64,000 nt of DNA from Heterobilharzia americana (GCA_944470555.2 OX104130.1:51121491-51185490); one strand, 5' to 3'; counted from the stretch's first letter, positions 11,999 to 24,696 are shown. Made by a program: numbers and translations. Notes: generated by a model not told the origin, from the sequence alone.

Positions 11999-12585
11999 TA
12001 ACGTTGAATGCATATTTAATAAGATTTTTGTCAATTTAAGTTGCTTTACTAATTAGTTAGCAGAAAAGATTACAAATACTAAATGTTTATCTGATCATAA
12101 ATTTTGTTGTACAGTTGAATATAAACGCCAGTAAGCGATACCGTACTGAAGTTGTTATTTTGAGTTGTTTTTTGGAAATGTGAAAGTAGACTACCATTTT
12201 TAAACACCTGAATTAATCCAAAGTCAAAAGGATTAGTTCAAGGATTTTTTATACATTTTATGATAAAATATACACATATATCAAAGCTAAATGTTGGAAA
12301 ACGTCGATGGTTAGTATTATTAATTAGTGGTAGATTAGATTATGTAAATTAGATTTCTGGGACTAAAACGTAATATAGTACGCCACCTAAATAACCAGCT
12401 GAAATGTCTTGGTTAGTACAGTGTAATATATAATTATGATCCCCATTAAGGTGAAACTTAATACAATACAAATTGGGAAACCACTGAAAACTCGATGAAT
12501 GTAGGCTTGAAAATGAATAGAAGGATCCACACTAACCTCATATAACACATCACTTCATAGTGCTCGTTAGTGATATACTTCAAGA
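11999..12585. other. AT-rich, possible 3' UTR then non-coding
   Basis: The first part would be 3' UTR if the exon at 11365 is real. No other feature. Confidence 0.35.
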
Positions 12586-12589
12586 TGGA

Positions 12590-12915
12590 TATCCCGGAGT
12601 TCTAATGAGAAGTCGTGACCTATAGGGTCAACCAGTCGGAGGGAAGGAGGTTGCCAACTGAACATACTCGGGGGATAGTTGCGCTATATCGCGAACTGAC
12701 AGAAGTAGAAAACTAGCACCAAATAAACTCTGACCCTGTGGCTGATTGGTTAAAACAATTGGTGAAAAACCTGGAGGTTCTGGTCTCGATCTTCTGATGA
12801 TTCGTGGGTACGTACTCCTGAGGAGTTCCATATTAGGAAGAGAGAGCTGCCCCACGCTCCCAGTTTTTCCATGCTTTCTCAACTGCTGTCACTCCATGAT
12901 GAATGCTACCTTGAA
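12590..12915 (+). repeat. tRNA-related SINE, full unit, with decayed hammerhead core
   Basis: Starts GATGGATATC, then a block CTAATGAGAAGTCGTGACC, a tRNA-like head (GCTGATTGGTTAAAACAATT as A-box region and GGTTCTGGTCTCGATC as B-box region), then CTGAGGAGTTCC (12818-12829) and a degraded GGACGAAAC equivalent, and a tail GTCACTCCATGATGAATGC. The first core block is intact but GAAAC is lost, so no ribozyme activity is expected. Overlapping open frames on both strands are not genes. Confidence 0.7.
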
Positions 12916-12919
12916 AATC

Positions 12920-14015
12920 GATACGATGTAATGAAAATGAATTCATCGGAAACTGGAATGTTCTTCGAAGAAGCATAAACAGAATGAAATCATTCAATAA
13001 AATGAGGCATTTTGGTGACTGCCGTAAAAGATAAGAGACTAAATCAAAATGGACTTTTTTCGTTTTGATATATATGTATTTCTATAAAGGGTCCAGGATA
13101 CACATGTAAGAAGTGATATCCACACACACACACACACACACTTGTTAAAGAGAGTGGACATAAAAGTTAGCAGGTTTACAGAAAACTGAGAAGCATTAAA
13201 ATCAGTGATGATGGTTACAACAAAAAAGAATATCCTACTGTGAATAAGTGAACAAGGGGCTTCTTAATTTAAAAGATTAGTATACAATAGCACTACGAAA
13301 AAGATAAGTAACAAATTGATTTGCGAATTTATAAAATGATAGTGGCTTTGACTGTGTTAATTCTCAAAGGTTTTTGCGAATTCTCAAATGGATTTTGAAG
13401 AGAAGTAAATACTATTCTTTTTCGGCTGAAGATAGAACAAGCAGTTTATAAATGCAAAGGAATTTATATAATGAATGCATTTTGAAAACCTATAATATCA
13501 ATCATCTTTTCATTTGAACTAAAATATCATTGAATTTAAAAGCTAAAAATGACCAGTAAACGTTTTTTTCCCGCCTTTCTATCAATGATTTTAATTCATT
13601 AAAATGCTACATACCACCTAATGGAATTCCAACAGCAATCATTCTTTGCAATCATCTCTCTTAATGTCTACCAGTTCATTAGTTTACCTGATGAGCACAA
13701 ATCAATTTCTGTATTACACCCTGAGCTTTATCTTCTCTTTTTGTCAAACCAGCCCAAAGGTTGAGATGTTTATATTCTCATATTTATTACAACTTCAATG
13801 TTCAGAAATACACGTTTAAACCCACAAGATGTGTTTTATGTTTTATTGGAAAGTAAACAAACCCCACAGATTATGCAATTTAAAAAATAATATTGCAACC
13901 AACATGTCCCACTCTACTAGCGATTGGTATTATCAATTCAGGCAAATATTTGAGATATTCAAAAAGTCCCCCGGTAATCTAAGAGTAACACTTGGCCGCT
14001 GCATTATTAATATTA
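12920..14015. other. AT-rich stretch, no gene seen
   Basis: Only the CA microsatellite was recognised. The short open frame 13829-14080 runs into RTE copy B and is not supported. Confidence 0.4.
13121..13141. repeat. (CA)n microsatellite
   Basis: An uninterrupted CA dinucleotide run of about 21 bp. Confidence 0.95.
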
Positions 14016-14827
14016 TTCATTTTTCCCTTCGGTTCCTAGTGGCACGTCGCAGCTGCACACTGTTCTCTCCAGTCCTTTAAACATGGATACACCACTGCCC
14101 ACAACATCTCATTTCCTCAGCACATCATCTCCTCCATGTCACACACCGACGCTCAACTCGTCGTCTCCCCTTTCAGTCTCCCTCAACACCGTCACCTGAC
14201 GCGTCATGTCCCAAAACCGCCTCCTCACTGTATACACAATCCATCTCAACTTCCTTCTACATATTTGTTGCACGACAGCTTCCCGGTTGGTTCGTCACCA
14301 GACACAGTTCCTGTTGCTTATTCTTTCATTCTGGACATCCATCTCACCTTCAGTATCATCGAGCCAGTGTAGATAGCTATTGATGAATGTCTGCAGTTTG
14401 TTGGAAACACCTTTCGTAACGCGCCAAGTCTATGGACAATACAGCGGCACTGACATCACTGAATTGGTGTTGAGAATGCGGGTATGGTTGACGCCTTATG
14501 CTGAGTTGAGTGGCATTGACGTTGTCATCTGTGCCGCTTGTAGTTGAAAAGATGCTGTTTTGCCTTGGTAGGTGAGAGAGACTACTTCCTTCAGGTTTCT
14601 CCCGTTCGTGTTGATTGGTGCCTCTTGTTGTTATTGTTGCTGTTGGTGGTGGTGGTGTTTGTGGTGGTGGTGGTGGTGGTGGTTGTGTATCTTCATCACC
14701 TCTGTCTTCTCTAAGTTCAATTGTAGGAATTTCCGTCTTCCTTCGCTGCCTCACCTCACCTCACCTCACCTCTTCTGTCAACTTGTTGGTCTTCACCTGT
14801 AGATCCTCGAGTTTGTGTGATCAGACA

Positions 14828-15181
14828 TCAGACACAAATCATCATGGTTGGCGAAATCCAAATCTTCTTCTGGGGTCTTTTCATCGGTCCAGTCAACCTA
14901 TGCCCATCTTGTAACAGCTCCTCACCGTTTGCTGCATGATACAGTTCAGTCCAGTCCAGTTCAGTCCAGTTGGCCACAATCAGGAAGATGATCGGTGATG
15001 GTAGACGGCAGCCTTGTCTCACTCCTGTCTTCACTTCAGAAGCATCACTGAGTAGATTTCCATTGTGAATCACTTGGCATGTGGCATCATCATATAGCTG
15101 TTGAATGAGCTTGATAATGATTGGCTGCATTCCGTAGTGTTGAAGCAACTTCTTGATTACTTCTCGGTCGACGCTGTCCAA
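14828..15181 (-). pseudogene. RTE reverse transcriptase fragment, copy B
   Basis: Begins DSVDREVIKKLLQHYG, runs through KTGVRQGCRLPSP and on into a region shifted out of frame, ending in a stop beside the FADD site. It matches the copy A fragment closely and shares its changes. Defective. Confidence 0.8.
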
Positions 15182-15751
15182 AGTCTTTTCGAAATCGATG
15201 AAGTAGGTGTAAGGATTCAGTTGACTGGTATTCTATGCTCTGTTCTATGATGATGATGATGATGATGATGATGAGTAGTGTAGTGTAGTGTAGCATCGCA
15301 ATTCGATCCTCACATGATTTGTTATTTCTGAAACCAGCCAGCTAGGCAGCCAGCAAGCCAGCCAGTTCCGGTCGTCATTGTGTGTGCATAGCATGTTTCA
15401 GTCCTTCTCGGATGATGTGGCATAATATTTTGCTTGTGGTGGACAGCAGCATGATTCCTCGTTAGTTCTTGCAAATGTTAAGGTCTCACTTCTTTGAGAG
15501 TTTGACAGGGTAGCCCTTCTTCTTCTTCCAATCTGTAGGTATCTTCCCTTCCTTCCAAACCTTCAGCAATAGTGGTGTGCCTTGCTCTGCTCTCAATGAT
15601 TCTGTGGGAATTCCATATCATCCTCCTGTTTTCCCGCATTTCAGTAGCCTAATGCATTTCAGGACTTCTGCTTTTGTCAGAGGGCCTGTGCACACTGGTA
15701 GTTCTGTGGCTGCTGGTGATATTTCTAGAGGAAGTGGAGGTGGTGGTCGAT

Positions 15752-16105
15752 TCAAGAGCTTTCGAAGTGGTCAGCCCATCGTTTCCTTTGTTTCTCTTCC
15801 TTGGTAATCACACTTCCTTCACTATCTTTCATTGGTTTCGTCTGTGTTGATCTCTTCCAGGATAGTAACCTGGTCATTTGATACAACGTTGTCAGATCTC
15901 TGTCTCTCCTACATGCAGCCTGTTCTTCCTCGCTTGTCAATGTGTTGTAGAATTGTCTCTCTTCCTTTCGTGCACTCTTCTTCACCTGCTTGTACAGTGT
16001 TTGTACGTTGTACTCAGTTCGTCTTTTCTTGCTGCATCCACGCACTGGTTCATCTTCCACTTCACCATCCTCCTCTCCCTGCTCTATCAGCTTCCATGTA
16101 GACAT
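15752..16105 (-). pseudogene. RTE linker fragment, copy B
   Basis: Its 117 codons are the same as the copy A fragment 4345-4698, including the same frameshift-created end. This is strong evidence that A and B share a recent defective ancestor or have exchanged sequence. Confidence 0.8.
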
Positions 16106-16369
16106 CCATCGAGATTCATTCCTTATCTTCTCTCTTCTTCCTTCCTAATACGCTTATGCAGGTTTCTTTCCACAGAGCGATGAAAGATTTCCAGTGTTCT
16201 TCCACGCAGGTTCCTTCAGAGATGTTGCTTAATGTCTCTGATTTTGTCCTGATGGCTGACGACGTGATGTTTTTTGCAGTTTTCTGCTTTAGTTCAGTTT
16301 CTGTTTTGGGTATTGAACTTGAACTGTGGTCTATCACCAACTTCTTTGGAGGATTTCAACTTTGTAATC

Positions 16370-17895
16370 CTATAGTAGTGTATAATTCCGAAGTCTATTG
16401 TCAGGTAGTGAATCTAGCATGGTATTACGTTTAAGATTCCTAATTAGAATTAAATTATGAAAATAAAAGTAGTCAGTTCACTGAAACACTGTCAACAGAA
16501 GCAAATAAATATATCCTTTCTTCTATGTTACTTGTATTATTCCGTTGTTGACTGATTGGTCTCTATTGGTGTATAGGTTCCTGTGCAGATCCTTCAACAT
16601 TATCTATATTTTAGTTTTATATTGATGATGACTAAATTGCTTGCAGTGGAATCCATCACTGATGTGTTCTTACTTAACTAAAATTAGAAAACATAAATCT
16701 CTGTTACATGACTGATTTGTTTATATATCAAAAGTATCATGTATCCATTTATGATGTGATTTAAAGTTTTCCCATAATCAGCATAATTGCTCAATCTCTT
16801 TCGAAACAGTTATGTACAAGGCAGAAATCAAAAAGAAGCCTACATTGGTCATATGACAAAACCTTTTTTACATTCTAAAACTACTCCATAGGTTAGGACT
16901 TCTTCAAGCAAGTATGCCGCATGTTTTGAAGGTTTGAATAAACTGATGGATCGTAAAGCAATTTTTGATGCAGATATAAATCGGTCAGATGTAAATTAAA
17001 AGCAGAGAATAACTGTTTGTAGTAACCTCCTTTTCAGGTTATATAGCAATAAATCCATGAGAAATGGTTGCTTCTATTTGAGTTTTTCTCTTAAAATCTG
17101 TTGCTATTGTCACCGTTAGGTCCCTTCATTCCTTATTCAAACTTTTTTATACCACATCTCTTCTCATGTTAATATAATTAAAATGGAAATTCATTTCAAA
17201 TGAAAAAATTACTTTTGATTATTTGTCTTTTTTTTGTTGCTGTATTTCTTTTTTAACTATGGTTATTTTACCGAGAAGTCTGCGTGACTCTTCAACACTA
17301 GACAAGAGTAATACATGAAGAATATTTTGACTTTGTTTCGATCTTCCTTGATTACAGAATTAAATTTCTCATCAATATTCAGATTAGAAATTTTTATGAT
17401 CTATTTTGGCTCTTTTCCGAGACAGTGGTTTTCAAACAACGCTGTTCAATATTCTATAACTAGTGAGTGTTCTCTAACATTCATCAGTCGGTTAAAGCCA
17501 GCGGCTGATTGAAATATAAATGTCACAATTTCATGAATGTAAATCATTTGCTCAAATCATTAAAAATTCCCAGTGTAATTCAAAAGCCATTTGATTGAAC
17601 AAAGAATATTCTTTCCGATAACTTCAGATTCTACATTTATATTTACATATTGATGAATTACACGTCAGTAAGATAGAGATTCTGCTTATCAGTTTGTTAA
17701 TAATATTATATAACTGACAAAGTCAATTAAGAAAAGTCGTGTATGAACGTTTATGATGCAGTCAGTTAGTACTAGGATTCAGTTTAAAATAACTTATGTA
17801 ACAACATAGGGTGATCTTTTAATAAAACAGTAGGAAGGTGTGAATGAAATAAACTAAGAAGGATAAAGTAGATCGAGAGAATTTGTCAAAATTAC
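16370..17895. other. AT-rich stretch, no gene seen
   Basis: No recognisable repeat or coding exon. A short open frame at 17315-17512 has no support. Confidence 0.4.
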
Positions 17896-17899
17896 TTCA

Positions 17900-18480
17900 C
17901 ATCATAAGGAAAAAAGGCGTGCCCACGTCATGGAATTAAATTATCTGCGGAGGGAAACTAATGAATTTGTGCATCCTGAATCGGACCACGATAACTGCAG
18001 AGGAATCACTTGTTTCTTTTCCTGATTGCTACTGGTTCTGCAGTTTGAAAGATCCTGAGATGTGTACGTTTCGGCAGGTTGATGCAAATGAGCTACAGAA
18101 TGGAAAGTGACTCAATCATATCCCCTTTGCAGTTCATTACAACCAGATGTGCTAATATAGAGCTGATAATGGTTTTTACTACACCTTTACTGAGCCATGC
18201 TGGGAGACGTTTGAAAGCATGAAGAACTGAATTCCTAGGGCAGTGGCTGACATAATTGGCTCTACGGGAGCAGCTGAACTGATAAACACAACAGGAAGTG
18301 GCTAGTACAGGCAGTTCATTTTCAGTCTCAGTGTCGTTATTGGGCATAAGGAAAATGAAAGTTTGAACTAACCAACATCAAACGTTTTCTGAATTGATCT
18401 GCGTAGCCTGTGAATTAAAATCTGGCTGACCATGTTACCTCTAAATTTTACCCGAAAATATAAAGCGAACTTTTGCTAGC
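17900..18480 (-). mobile_element. Penelope-like element remnant, GIY-YIG region
   Basis: On the minus strand, 18093-18347 encodes CVYQFSCSRRANYV, then LPAWLSKG and SSILAHLV, the order seen in the GIY-YIG endonuclease domain that ends PLE proteins (Cys-rich lead, YIG-like motif, P-WL-G, S-SI-HL). Weaker similarity extends upstream to about 18480 and downstream to about 17930. The usual GIY-YIG second motif is changed here (YVS instead of YIG) and the frame then breaks. No RT part is visible beside it. Old remnant. Confidence 0.6.
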
Positions 18481-18489
18481 TGTTGAGGC

Positions 18490-19380
18490 ATTATTTCTTG
18501 TCATTTTTATAGTCATATGTTTCTTTATGAAATCACCTGATTAATATAAATGTAAGCCCATACACATGCGAAAACTCTGTTCCCAAGCATGACCAGGTAA
18601 GGCAAGACATCTTGATGCAATAAACTGATGTGTGGTTCTTCTAACTTGCACTCTGTGTAATAAACAACTGTTATTCTAAATGGATTTATGAAGCTAAATC
18701 TACATATTCGTGAATAACATTTCTTAGTTACATAATGGTTAAATAGAAATTTCGCTAAGCTGAATAACCTCCCTTCCCAATATAACGAATTACTTATAAG
18801 TGAGTTTGAACATGTCTGACTTCTATTTAAAACCAAATTCTATATGTTTAACGATCATTTAGATGTTGAAAAATATGTTAATGTAGGAAGGCTGGTTTTT
18901 TCGGATTAAATCATAAAAGAACCAAGTAGAACTAAGCATTATTTTTCCTAAAAAAGTAAAAAGCTTTCAACATTTTGCTACATATGGCGTGATTTTTATT
19001 GTTTTTAAGGTACAATACCATTATATCTGTTTCTCTGACTATCTCAGTCAATCAAAGGAAGACACTTTAATCCCTTTAGGCTTGAAGGTAATGATAAAAC
19101 CGGATGCTTAAGTAATTATGAGATTTCAATTAGTTTTACATTTTTATGAACCAAAAACGTTTTAATGAGTTTAGGTGGATAATTTTGGGATAGATTTTCT
19201 ATGGGTGATAAGATTTTGCTGTTAATCGGTAGTTGATTTATAGGGCGTATAAACAAATAATTTTCTGGATTTCGGTCCAGAATGAATAGCGTAGTGAGAT
19301 AAGAGATGAAGGCCTAATTTCATACTGAAATTCTGTAAATACTGGAAAATTTTCACGATATATCTACATATACTAGACGG
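18490..19380. other. AT-rich stretch, no gene seen
   Basis: A minus-strand open frame at 18525-18836 has no recognisable domain and no clear splice sites. Confidence 0.4.
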
Positions 19381-19384
19381 TATA

Positions 19385-19600
19385 TTTGAAACTAACAATG
19401 AATAGTGGTTAAAGGTGGAAATCAGAGAACATGTTTTGTCTTATTTAACACTCGTCACCTGGATTTACTTGCATTCCAGTGATTAATGGTGTTCTCACTG
19501 AACCTTGAACCCAATACTAGAAGCTTCAAATGCTAGACAGTTGTCCACCTAGCTACCAGTTCTCTATAGCCACTTTTTGTCCGAGAGTAGTTTGATATAA
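19385..19600 (-). repeat. Sm-alpha-type SINE with decayed hammerhead core
   Basis: The minus strand has a tRNA-like B box (GGGTTCAAGGTTC), then ATCCAGGTGACGAG, a spacer, and GACAAAACATG, aligning with the better copy at 27595-27775. The core is damaged: CTGACGAG reads GTGACGAG and GACGAAA reads GACAAAA. Confidence 0.6.
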
Positions 19601-19661
19601 GTCTCGTTGTTGATTGCCTTCAGCCGAACTGATCAGCCTTTATTGTTGAAAGAATTTCTTC

Positions 19662-19662
<1 letters not shown>

Positions 19663-19714
<52 letters not shown>
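19663..19714. repeat. (TA)n microsatellite
   Basis: A perfect TA run of about 50 bp. RTE copy E begins at its right edge, and the end of the run is part of the TSD. Confidence 0.95.
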
Positions 19715-19717
<3 letters not shown>

Positions 19718-19719
19718 AT
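19711..19719 (+). repeat. TSD of RTE copy E, left
   Basis: TATAAAGAT, repeated at 20796-20804 just beyond the 3' end of copy E. A 9-bp duplication is typical of target-primed reverse transcription. Confidence 0.75.
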
Positions 19720-19817
19720 ACCACCTCATTCAACAACCATATGAACATGCCACATGGCAAGTAATTCACAATGGGAAGCTCAGCTCAGTGATGCCTTTGA
19801 AGTGAAAACAGGCAGGA

Positions 19818-20243
19818 GTGAAACAAGGTTGCCTACTATCCCCCATGATATTCCTGATTGTGGTCGACTGGATCATGCAGCAAACAGTAGGCAGCGAGAA
19901 GAGGGGGATACACTGGACGACGGAAAAGAACCTAGAAGACTTGGATTTCGCCGATGACTTATGCCTAATGTCACATAAACTTGAAGATCTACAGGCAAAA
20001 ACTAACAAGTTGACAGAAGAGGCAGCGAAGACCGGACTTCAAGTGAATATAGAGAAGACAGAAGTGATGAAGATAACCTACCAACAACTCCAACAACAGC
20101 AACAAACTCCAATCACCATCAACAAGAGAAACTTAAAGGAAGTAACCTCCTTCACCTACACCTATCTAGGAAGCACTGTTTCAACTACAGGCGCCACAGG
20201 CACACACGAGGATGTCAAAGTCAGAATTGGAAAAGCAAGATAG
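19818..20243 (+). pseudogene. RTE reverse transcriptase palm/thumb fragment, copy E
   Basis: KQGCLLSPMIFLIVVDWIMQ, then FADDLCLMSHKLEDLQAK and EEAAKTGLQVNIEKTEVMKI, so the palm with both catalytic Asp residues is present. It ends at a premature TAG shared with copy F. Upstream fingers and endonuclease are absent by truncation. Not functional. Confidence 0.85.
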
Positions 20244-20591
20244 GCGTTTATTTGCCTGCAACCAGTGTGGAGATCTTCTGCACTCAGCATACAGTGTGAA
20301 CAAGATCCAGATTCTCAACACCAACGTCGAGTCAGTGCTTCTGTATGGCTCAGAGACTTGGCGCATCACGAAAGACATTTCCAATAAACTACAGACATTC
20401 ATCAACAACTGCTTCCGTTGACTCGATACTGAAGTTCAGATGAATTGCCAGAAAGAATAAGCAACAAGGTGCTCTAGGAACGAACCAACCGAGAACCTAT
20501 CACCCAACAAATATGCAGGAGGAAGTGGAGATGGATTGGCATACACTGAGAAGGTCGACTGGGGAGATCATGCTTTAGGCCAGTCGCTCGA

Positions 20592-20777
20592 GTGGAATCC
20601 CCATGGGAAGCGATGAGTTGGGTGTTCGAGTTGAGGGTGACATGGAGGAGATGGTGCGATGAGGAAATGAGAGGTTGTGGGCTGTCGTGGGACCAGGTTG
20701 AAAAGATTTCAGAGAACAGAGTTCACTGGAGACGTGCTACTGAATCCCTATGTTCCACTAGGAACCCAAGGGATTAA
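20592..20777 (+). pseudogene. RTE C-terminal fragment, copy E
   Basis: A frame ending WRRATESLCSTRNPRD and a stop at the element 3' end, matching the C terminus of copy C. The frame just upstream is shifted. Confidence 0.75.
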
Positions 20778-20795
20778 TAATAATATATAATAATG

Positions 20796-20804
20796 TATAA
20801 AGAT
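20796..20804 (+). repeat. TSD of RTE copy E, right
   Basis: TATAAAGAT, the match of 19711-19719, after a (TAA)n-like tail. Confidence 0.75.
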
Positions 20805-23800
20805 GATCTCCGTACAAGCATCTGGTCAAAACCAGTTATACATTTTAAGTGAAGACTGTTTTATTTCTAATTGTGCCTTCCAAGTTTGTTAGTTAACAGT
20901 CTGCAACCCTTTTGTGGTCGATAATATCATTCTAATACAGCTGCAAAAAACTATATTTAATCATAGTGATTTAAAATGCTGTAGCGCATTTATTTGTTGA
21001 ATTAAGGAAGCCACACAAAAACAGATACTCTGAATGCTATTCATAAAGTATTTAAGAATTATGATATCTAAAATATTTATCATTGTGTTTCTGTGATGTT
21101 AAACAGGAGAATAGATTGAAAGTTTCAGTAAATCTTTGCTTTCACTGTCACACAGTGCAAAGTTGTAAGTTTAGTGATTACCACTGAGTATATCTCAAAA
21201 TCATTCTTTTCTACGTCTTTTTGGTCTTCAATTAATGTACACATAGTAGGTTCATTCTTATAGAAAGTAAATGAATTAATTGCATTTATATGAAATACTA
21301 GGTTACCAATAAGTCTATCCGTCAATATATCATTCTTCTATCTCACTACTATAGGTAATCACAATCACAAACATTATTCATATTTGGCTGAGTATCTCAT
21401 CCTTCAATATCATCTGACATCTAGTCGATAATGTACATTTAATCGCTATATACCGAACCTAATTACCATATGACAGAATAAACTGATGATTTACGCCTTT
21501 AAATTGTTTGTTATCTGAATAATCTAGAATTATATTAAACACTACTTTATTTCTTAATATGAATATATATAATGCATGCTAAATAATGTCATCTTTCATA
21601 GAAGTAGTCAGTTATAACACGATTGGAAAACGCAGATATATATATATATATATCATTGCATATTCTAAATAAGTTATAATGAATAGATGTCATTCCAATT
21701 ACTCTACTTAACGAAACTATCTGGACGCATTTAATATTCAGCAAAGAACTAAGTAGAGTGTACTGTCACACTAAATATAAAATAATTTTCACTGCTACAC
21801 GGTACTAAAAGTTGATAAAATAACTCACTAGAAAAGCACAGATAATTTGACAGGTAAGTATGTTTCAAAGTCAGCAAACACTAATGTTATTAATTATAAC
21901 CAGGACAGTCATTACACAGTCCACTTGTTTGAAGATGTTATTTATTCCCATTATTTATTATTAAGTAGTCAATGAATAGTACCAATGATATTTTTCAGTC
22001 AATTATAAAAATCTGCTGAGCAATGAAAACATCATAAATAAGGCTTGTATGGTTTATTTTTTGGCAACAGCTTACTAAATCTCGCACAGTACTACTATCG
22101 TTATTCAGTGTATAAGGAAATTTAGTCATTGGACAATAAACAGTTAATACTGACATCAGAAAACAATTTCGATAGAACCTAATTTAACGAATCCTCCTGG
22201 AGCTTATAAAAACTAGAACGACTTCTTTGGCACCATATTTTCATGTTCCAAAGTTCACCTTATTAAAAAAATAGTCTACTTTTCATAAACTTTGGTATAA
22301 AAGTCATGCAAACTGTGTTAAGACTGGTAAGTGGAAACTATAAGAAACCCCGATTTTGAGTTGATTTAACAAAGAGAAAGCGATAAAATGTCCGTAAGAT
22401 AGACACTAAAAGGTTTAACTTCGTGATCTAATGATAATTGTTGCGACTCAATAGGTATTACATTCAGGAAGCGTCTAGTGACGTAGAATGTTCAAACTGA
22501 TTCAAGATGAGATAAACCCATAATCTTATGGATTACAATTTCTGAGCATTTTTCAGTTACCCTATTCATCATTAGACTGACAGTATTACAATGTTCGCAC
22601 AGCATTTTATGAATGAAAGTATTTGGAACGTTGTCCATTTCAAAACATTTCAAAATGTTATGATCTGTATATTATAGATTGAAGATAATCCAAAAAGCAT
22701 CTGTAAAGACAGATCTCAGTCTCACTTTTTCATCAGATGAAATACAAAAAGAAAGATTGCACTGGATTCATTCTACACATAAGATTCACTATGCAATATC
22801 GTGACCAGTAAAAATGGACTTGATAGCACTATTTCATGTTTGAACTCAAAAAGGAATACAATGGAATTAACTGAGAAATCGTGTGACAGCGTCTTAGGAC
22901 ATGTGGTTGATAACATGATAATTTACATGGGATCCTTATTTGGTTGAAGTATAATAATTGATTCAAACTTATGAGAAGTCAGAATTATTGTCATCCTTAT
23001 TGGATTCGGTTAGGGTTATATACTGGGTGACCATTCTGTGACATCATTTATTAGATGCAGATACGTTTAGAGTTAGATGTTTGGAATAAAGTGAATTATT
23101 TTTATTATTATTAAACAAAAAAGTTGAAAATACATAGTCTACATAGGTAATTCTGACATATATGAAAGGTATGTTCACCGGTTTCTGAACACTGCTTTAC
23201 AATGTCAGATATATATTCCTACCAAAGAAGTTGCATGAATGGCTATCTTCCTATTTTGTCTGCTTATTTAAGTTATTAGTCTTGTGGGCTTTCTCTGTTC
23301 TATTTGCTTTCCCACAAAAGGTATATTTACAGCCATATCGGTCTTTGCTTTTGTATTCTGTAATCACATTAACCAACTTTGTAGCTACAAAGATTTCATT
23401 CAATTAACGCCTTTATCAAGTTGTCAACCTAGCTATTATAAGTCATCTCGAAAAATACCAGTCACTATTAAATCCTATAGTGAACATTGTGATTGGATCT
23501 TGCGGACACTTCGTTCTTAGAATAAGGGTATATATTCCACCATTGCTACTTTTTTGATGCATCGACATCTGTTTGCTGTGATAGTGAGAATGATGATTCT
23601 TATGTAATAATATGCAGCTTTGTCAAATGAGATTTATCTTTTATGAAGTTCGAATTTTGTTAAAATAAAAATTAAGAGCTGTATGACTTCATGCTCTCTT
23701 CTTATCCTTCACTATATAAAATATACTATTGTGGAGCACTACTCATCCTGCCCTAGTGCCATGAGTATCTACTTAGATGTAAGAAACTTATACGTGGATA

Positions 23801-24169
23801 CAATAGTTTGCCAAACTCTGTGAACTGTTCACTAAGTTCATAATAAGATATTTCCATTATCTTTTGATTCTCCAATTTATATTGTGAATGAAAGCAATAA
23901 ATATCAGGAGAACTGCTTTCTATGATGTACTGTGGATAGTTTTGGTTCAACAACGACTTGACTATCTATAAACTGTTCATTTTCCATGCAATGACAAGTG
24001 CAAAATGTATCAACAGTTACTAATTAATTCCATAGAAGTTATAAGTTCTCCAATTCATGGAAAATAAACATCTCAACTGGATGACAGAGATTATGTTTAG
24101 CTGAATGAATATAGTTTTCAACAAACATGAGTATACAATGTTTGCTAGAGTCAAAGTCAACATACATTC
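20805..24169. other. AT-rich stretch, no gene supported
   Basis: A TA run lies at 21636-21652. Open frames at 21125-21325 (-), 23284-23520 (+) and 23753-23953 (-) lack recognised domains. 23284-23520 has a moderately protein-like end but no clear acceptor, so I do not call it. Confidence 0.4.
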
Positions 24170-24171
24170 AT

Positions 24172-24178
<7 letters not shown>
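24170..24178 (+). repeat. TSD of RTE copy C, left
   Basis: ATCCATCAT, repeated exactly at 27450-27458 beyond the 5' end of copy C. Confidence 0.8.
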
Positions 24179-24221
<43 letters not shown>

Positions 24222-24225
<4 letters not shown>

Positions 24226-24696
24226 TCCCTTGGGTTCCTAGTGGAACATAGGGATTCAGTAGCACGCCTCCAGTGACCTCTGTTCTCTGAGATCTTTTGA
24301 ACCTGGTCCCACGACAGCCCACAACCTCTCATTTCCTCTTCGCACGACCTCCTCCATGTCACCCTCACCACGGACACCCAACTCGTCGCTTCCCATGGAG
24401 ATTCCACTCGAGTGACTGGCCTGACGCGTGATGTCCTCAGTCGGCCTTCTCAGTGCATGGCCAATCCATCTCCACTTCCTCCTGCATATTTGTTGCGTGA
24501 TAGGTTCTTGGTTGGTTCGTTCCCAGAGTTCCTTGTTGCTTATTCTTTCTGGCCATCTGATCTTCAGCAGCGAGCGTAAGCAGTTGTTGATGAATATCTG
24601 TAGTTTATTGGAAATACCTTTCGTGACGCGCCAAGTCTCTGAGCCATACAGAAGCACTGACTTGACGTTGGTGTTGAGAATCTGGATCTTGTTCAC
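24222..24696 (-). pseudogene. RTE C-terminal region, copy C
   Basis: Two overlapping frames: 24256-24696 with LLYGSETWRVTKGISNKLQ and QQICRRKWRWIGHALRRP, and 24222-24407 ending WRRATESLCSTRNPRD. The join is a frameshift near 24350-24400. The W-IGH-LRR block is a conserved C-terminal feature of this element family. Confidence 0.8.

Larger units (their letters stand above)
14016..16365 (-). mobile_element. RTE-clade non-LTR retrotransposon, copy B, 5'-truncated
   Basis: Nearly identical to copy A from its 3' end (14043) to about 16178 (copy A 2580-4770), apart from a deletion of about 68 bp near 14511 and small indels. From 16178 to 16365 identity with A falls sharply while similarity to the same part of the element remains, after which it ends; this is a 5' truncation. 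The RT fragment is 14828-15181 and the linker fragment 15752-16105. The catalytic motif at 14838-14855 has the same FANHDD insertion as copy A. No convincing TSD was found. Confidence 0.88.
19720..20795 (+). mobile_element. RTE-clade non-LTR retrotransposon, copy E, 5'-truncated, TSD-flanked
   Basis: Begins inside the RT region (CCTCATTCAACAACCATATG) and ends at the canonical 3' terminus CCCAAGGGATTAATAATAAT. It contains an intact FADD motif (19947-19958) in the frame 19818-20243. That frame stops at TAG 20241-20243 after VRIGKAR, where copy C has CAG. Small duplications occur near the start (GCTCAGCTCAG and GGCAGGAG). The C-terminal frame 20592-20777 ends in STRNPRD like copy C. Copy F shares most changes. 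Confidence 0.9.

Noticed and set aside
13121..13141. CRISPR-like or regulatory array
   Set aside because: Simple CA microsatellite; no spaced direct repeats anywhere in the window suggest CRISPR.
2546..16365. Segmental duplication as the explanation of copies A and B
   Set aside because: Flanking sequence on both sides of A and B differs and the 5' ends are different, which fits independent insertions or conversion better. A conversion tract is not excluded.
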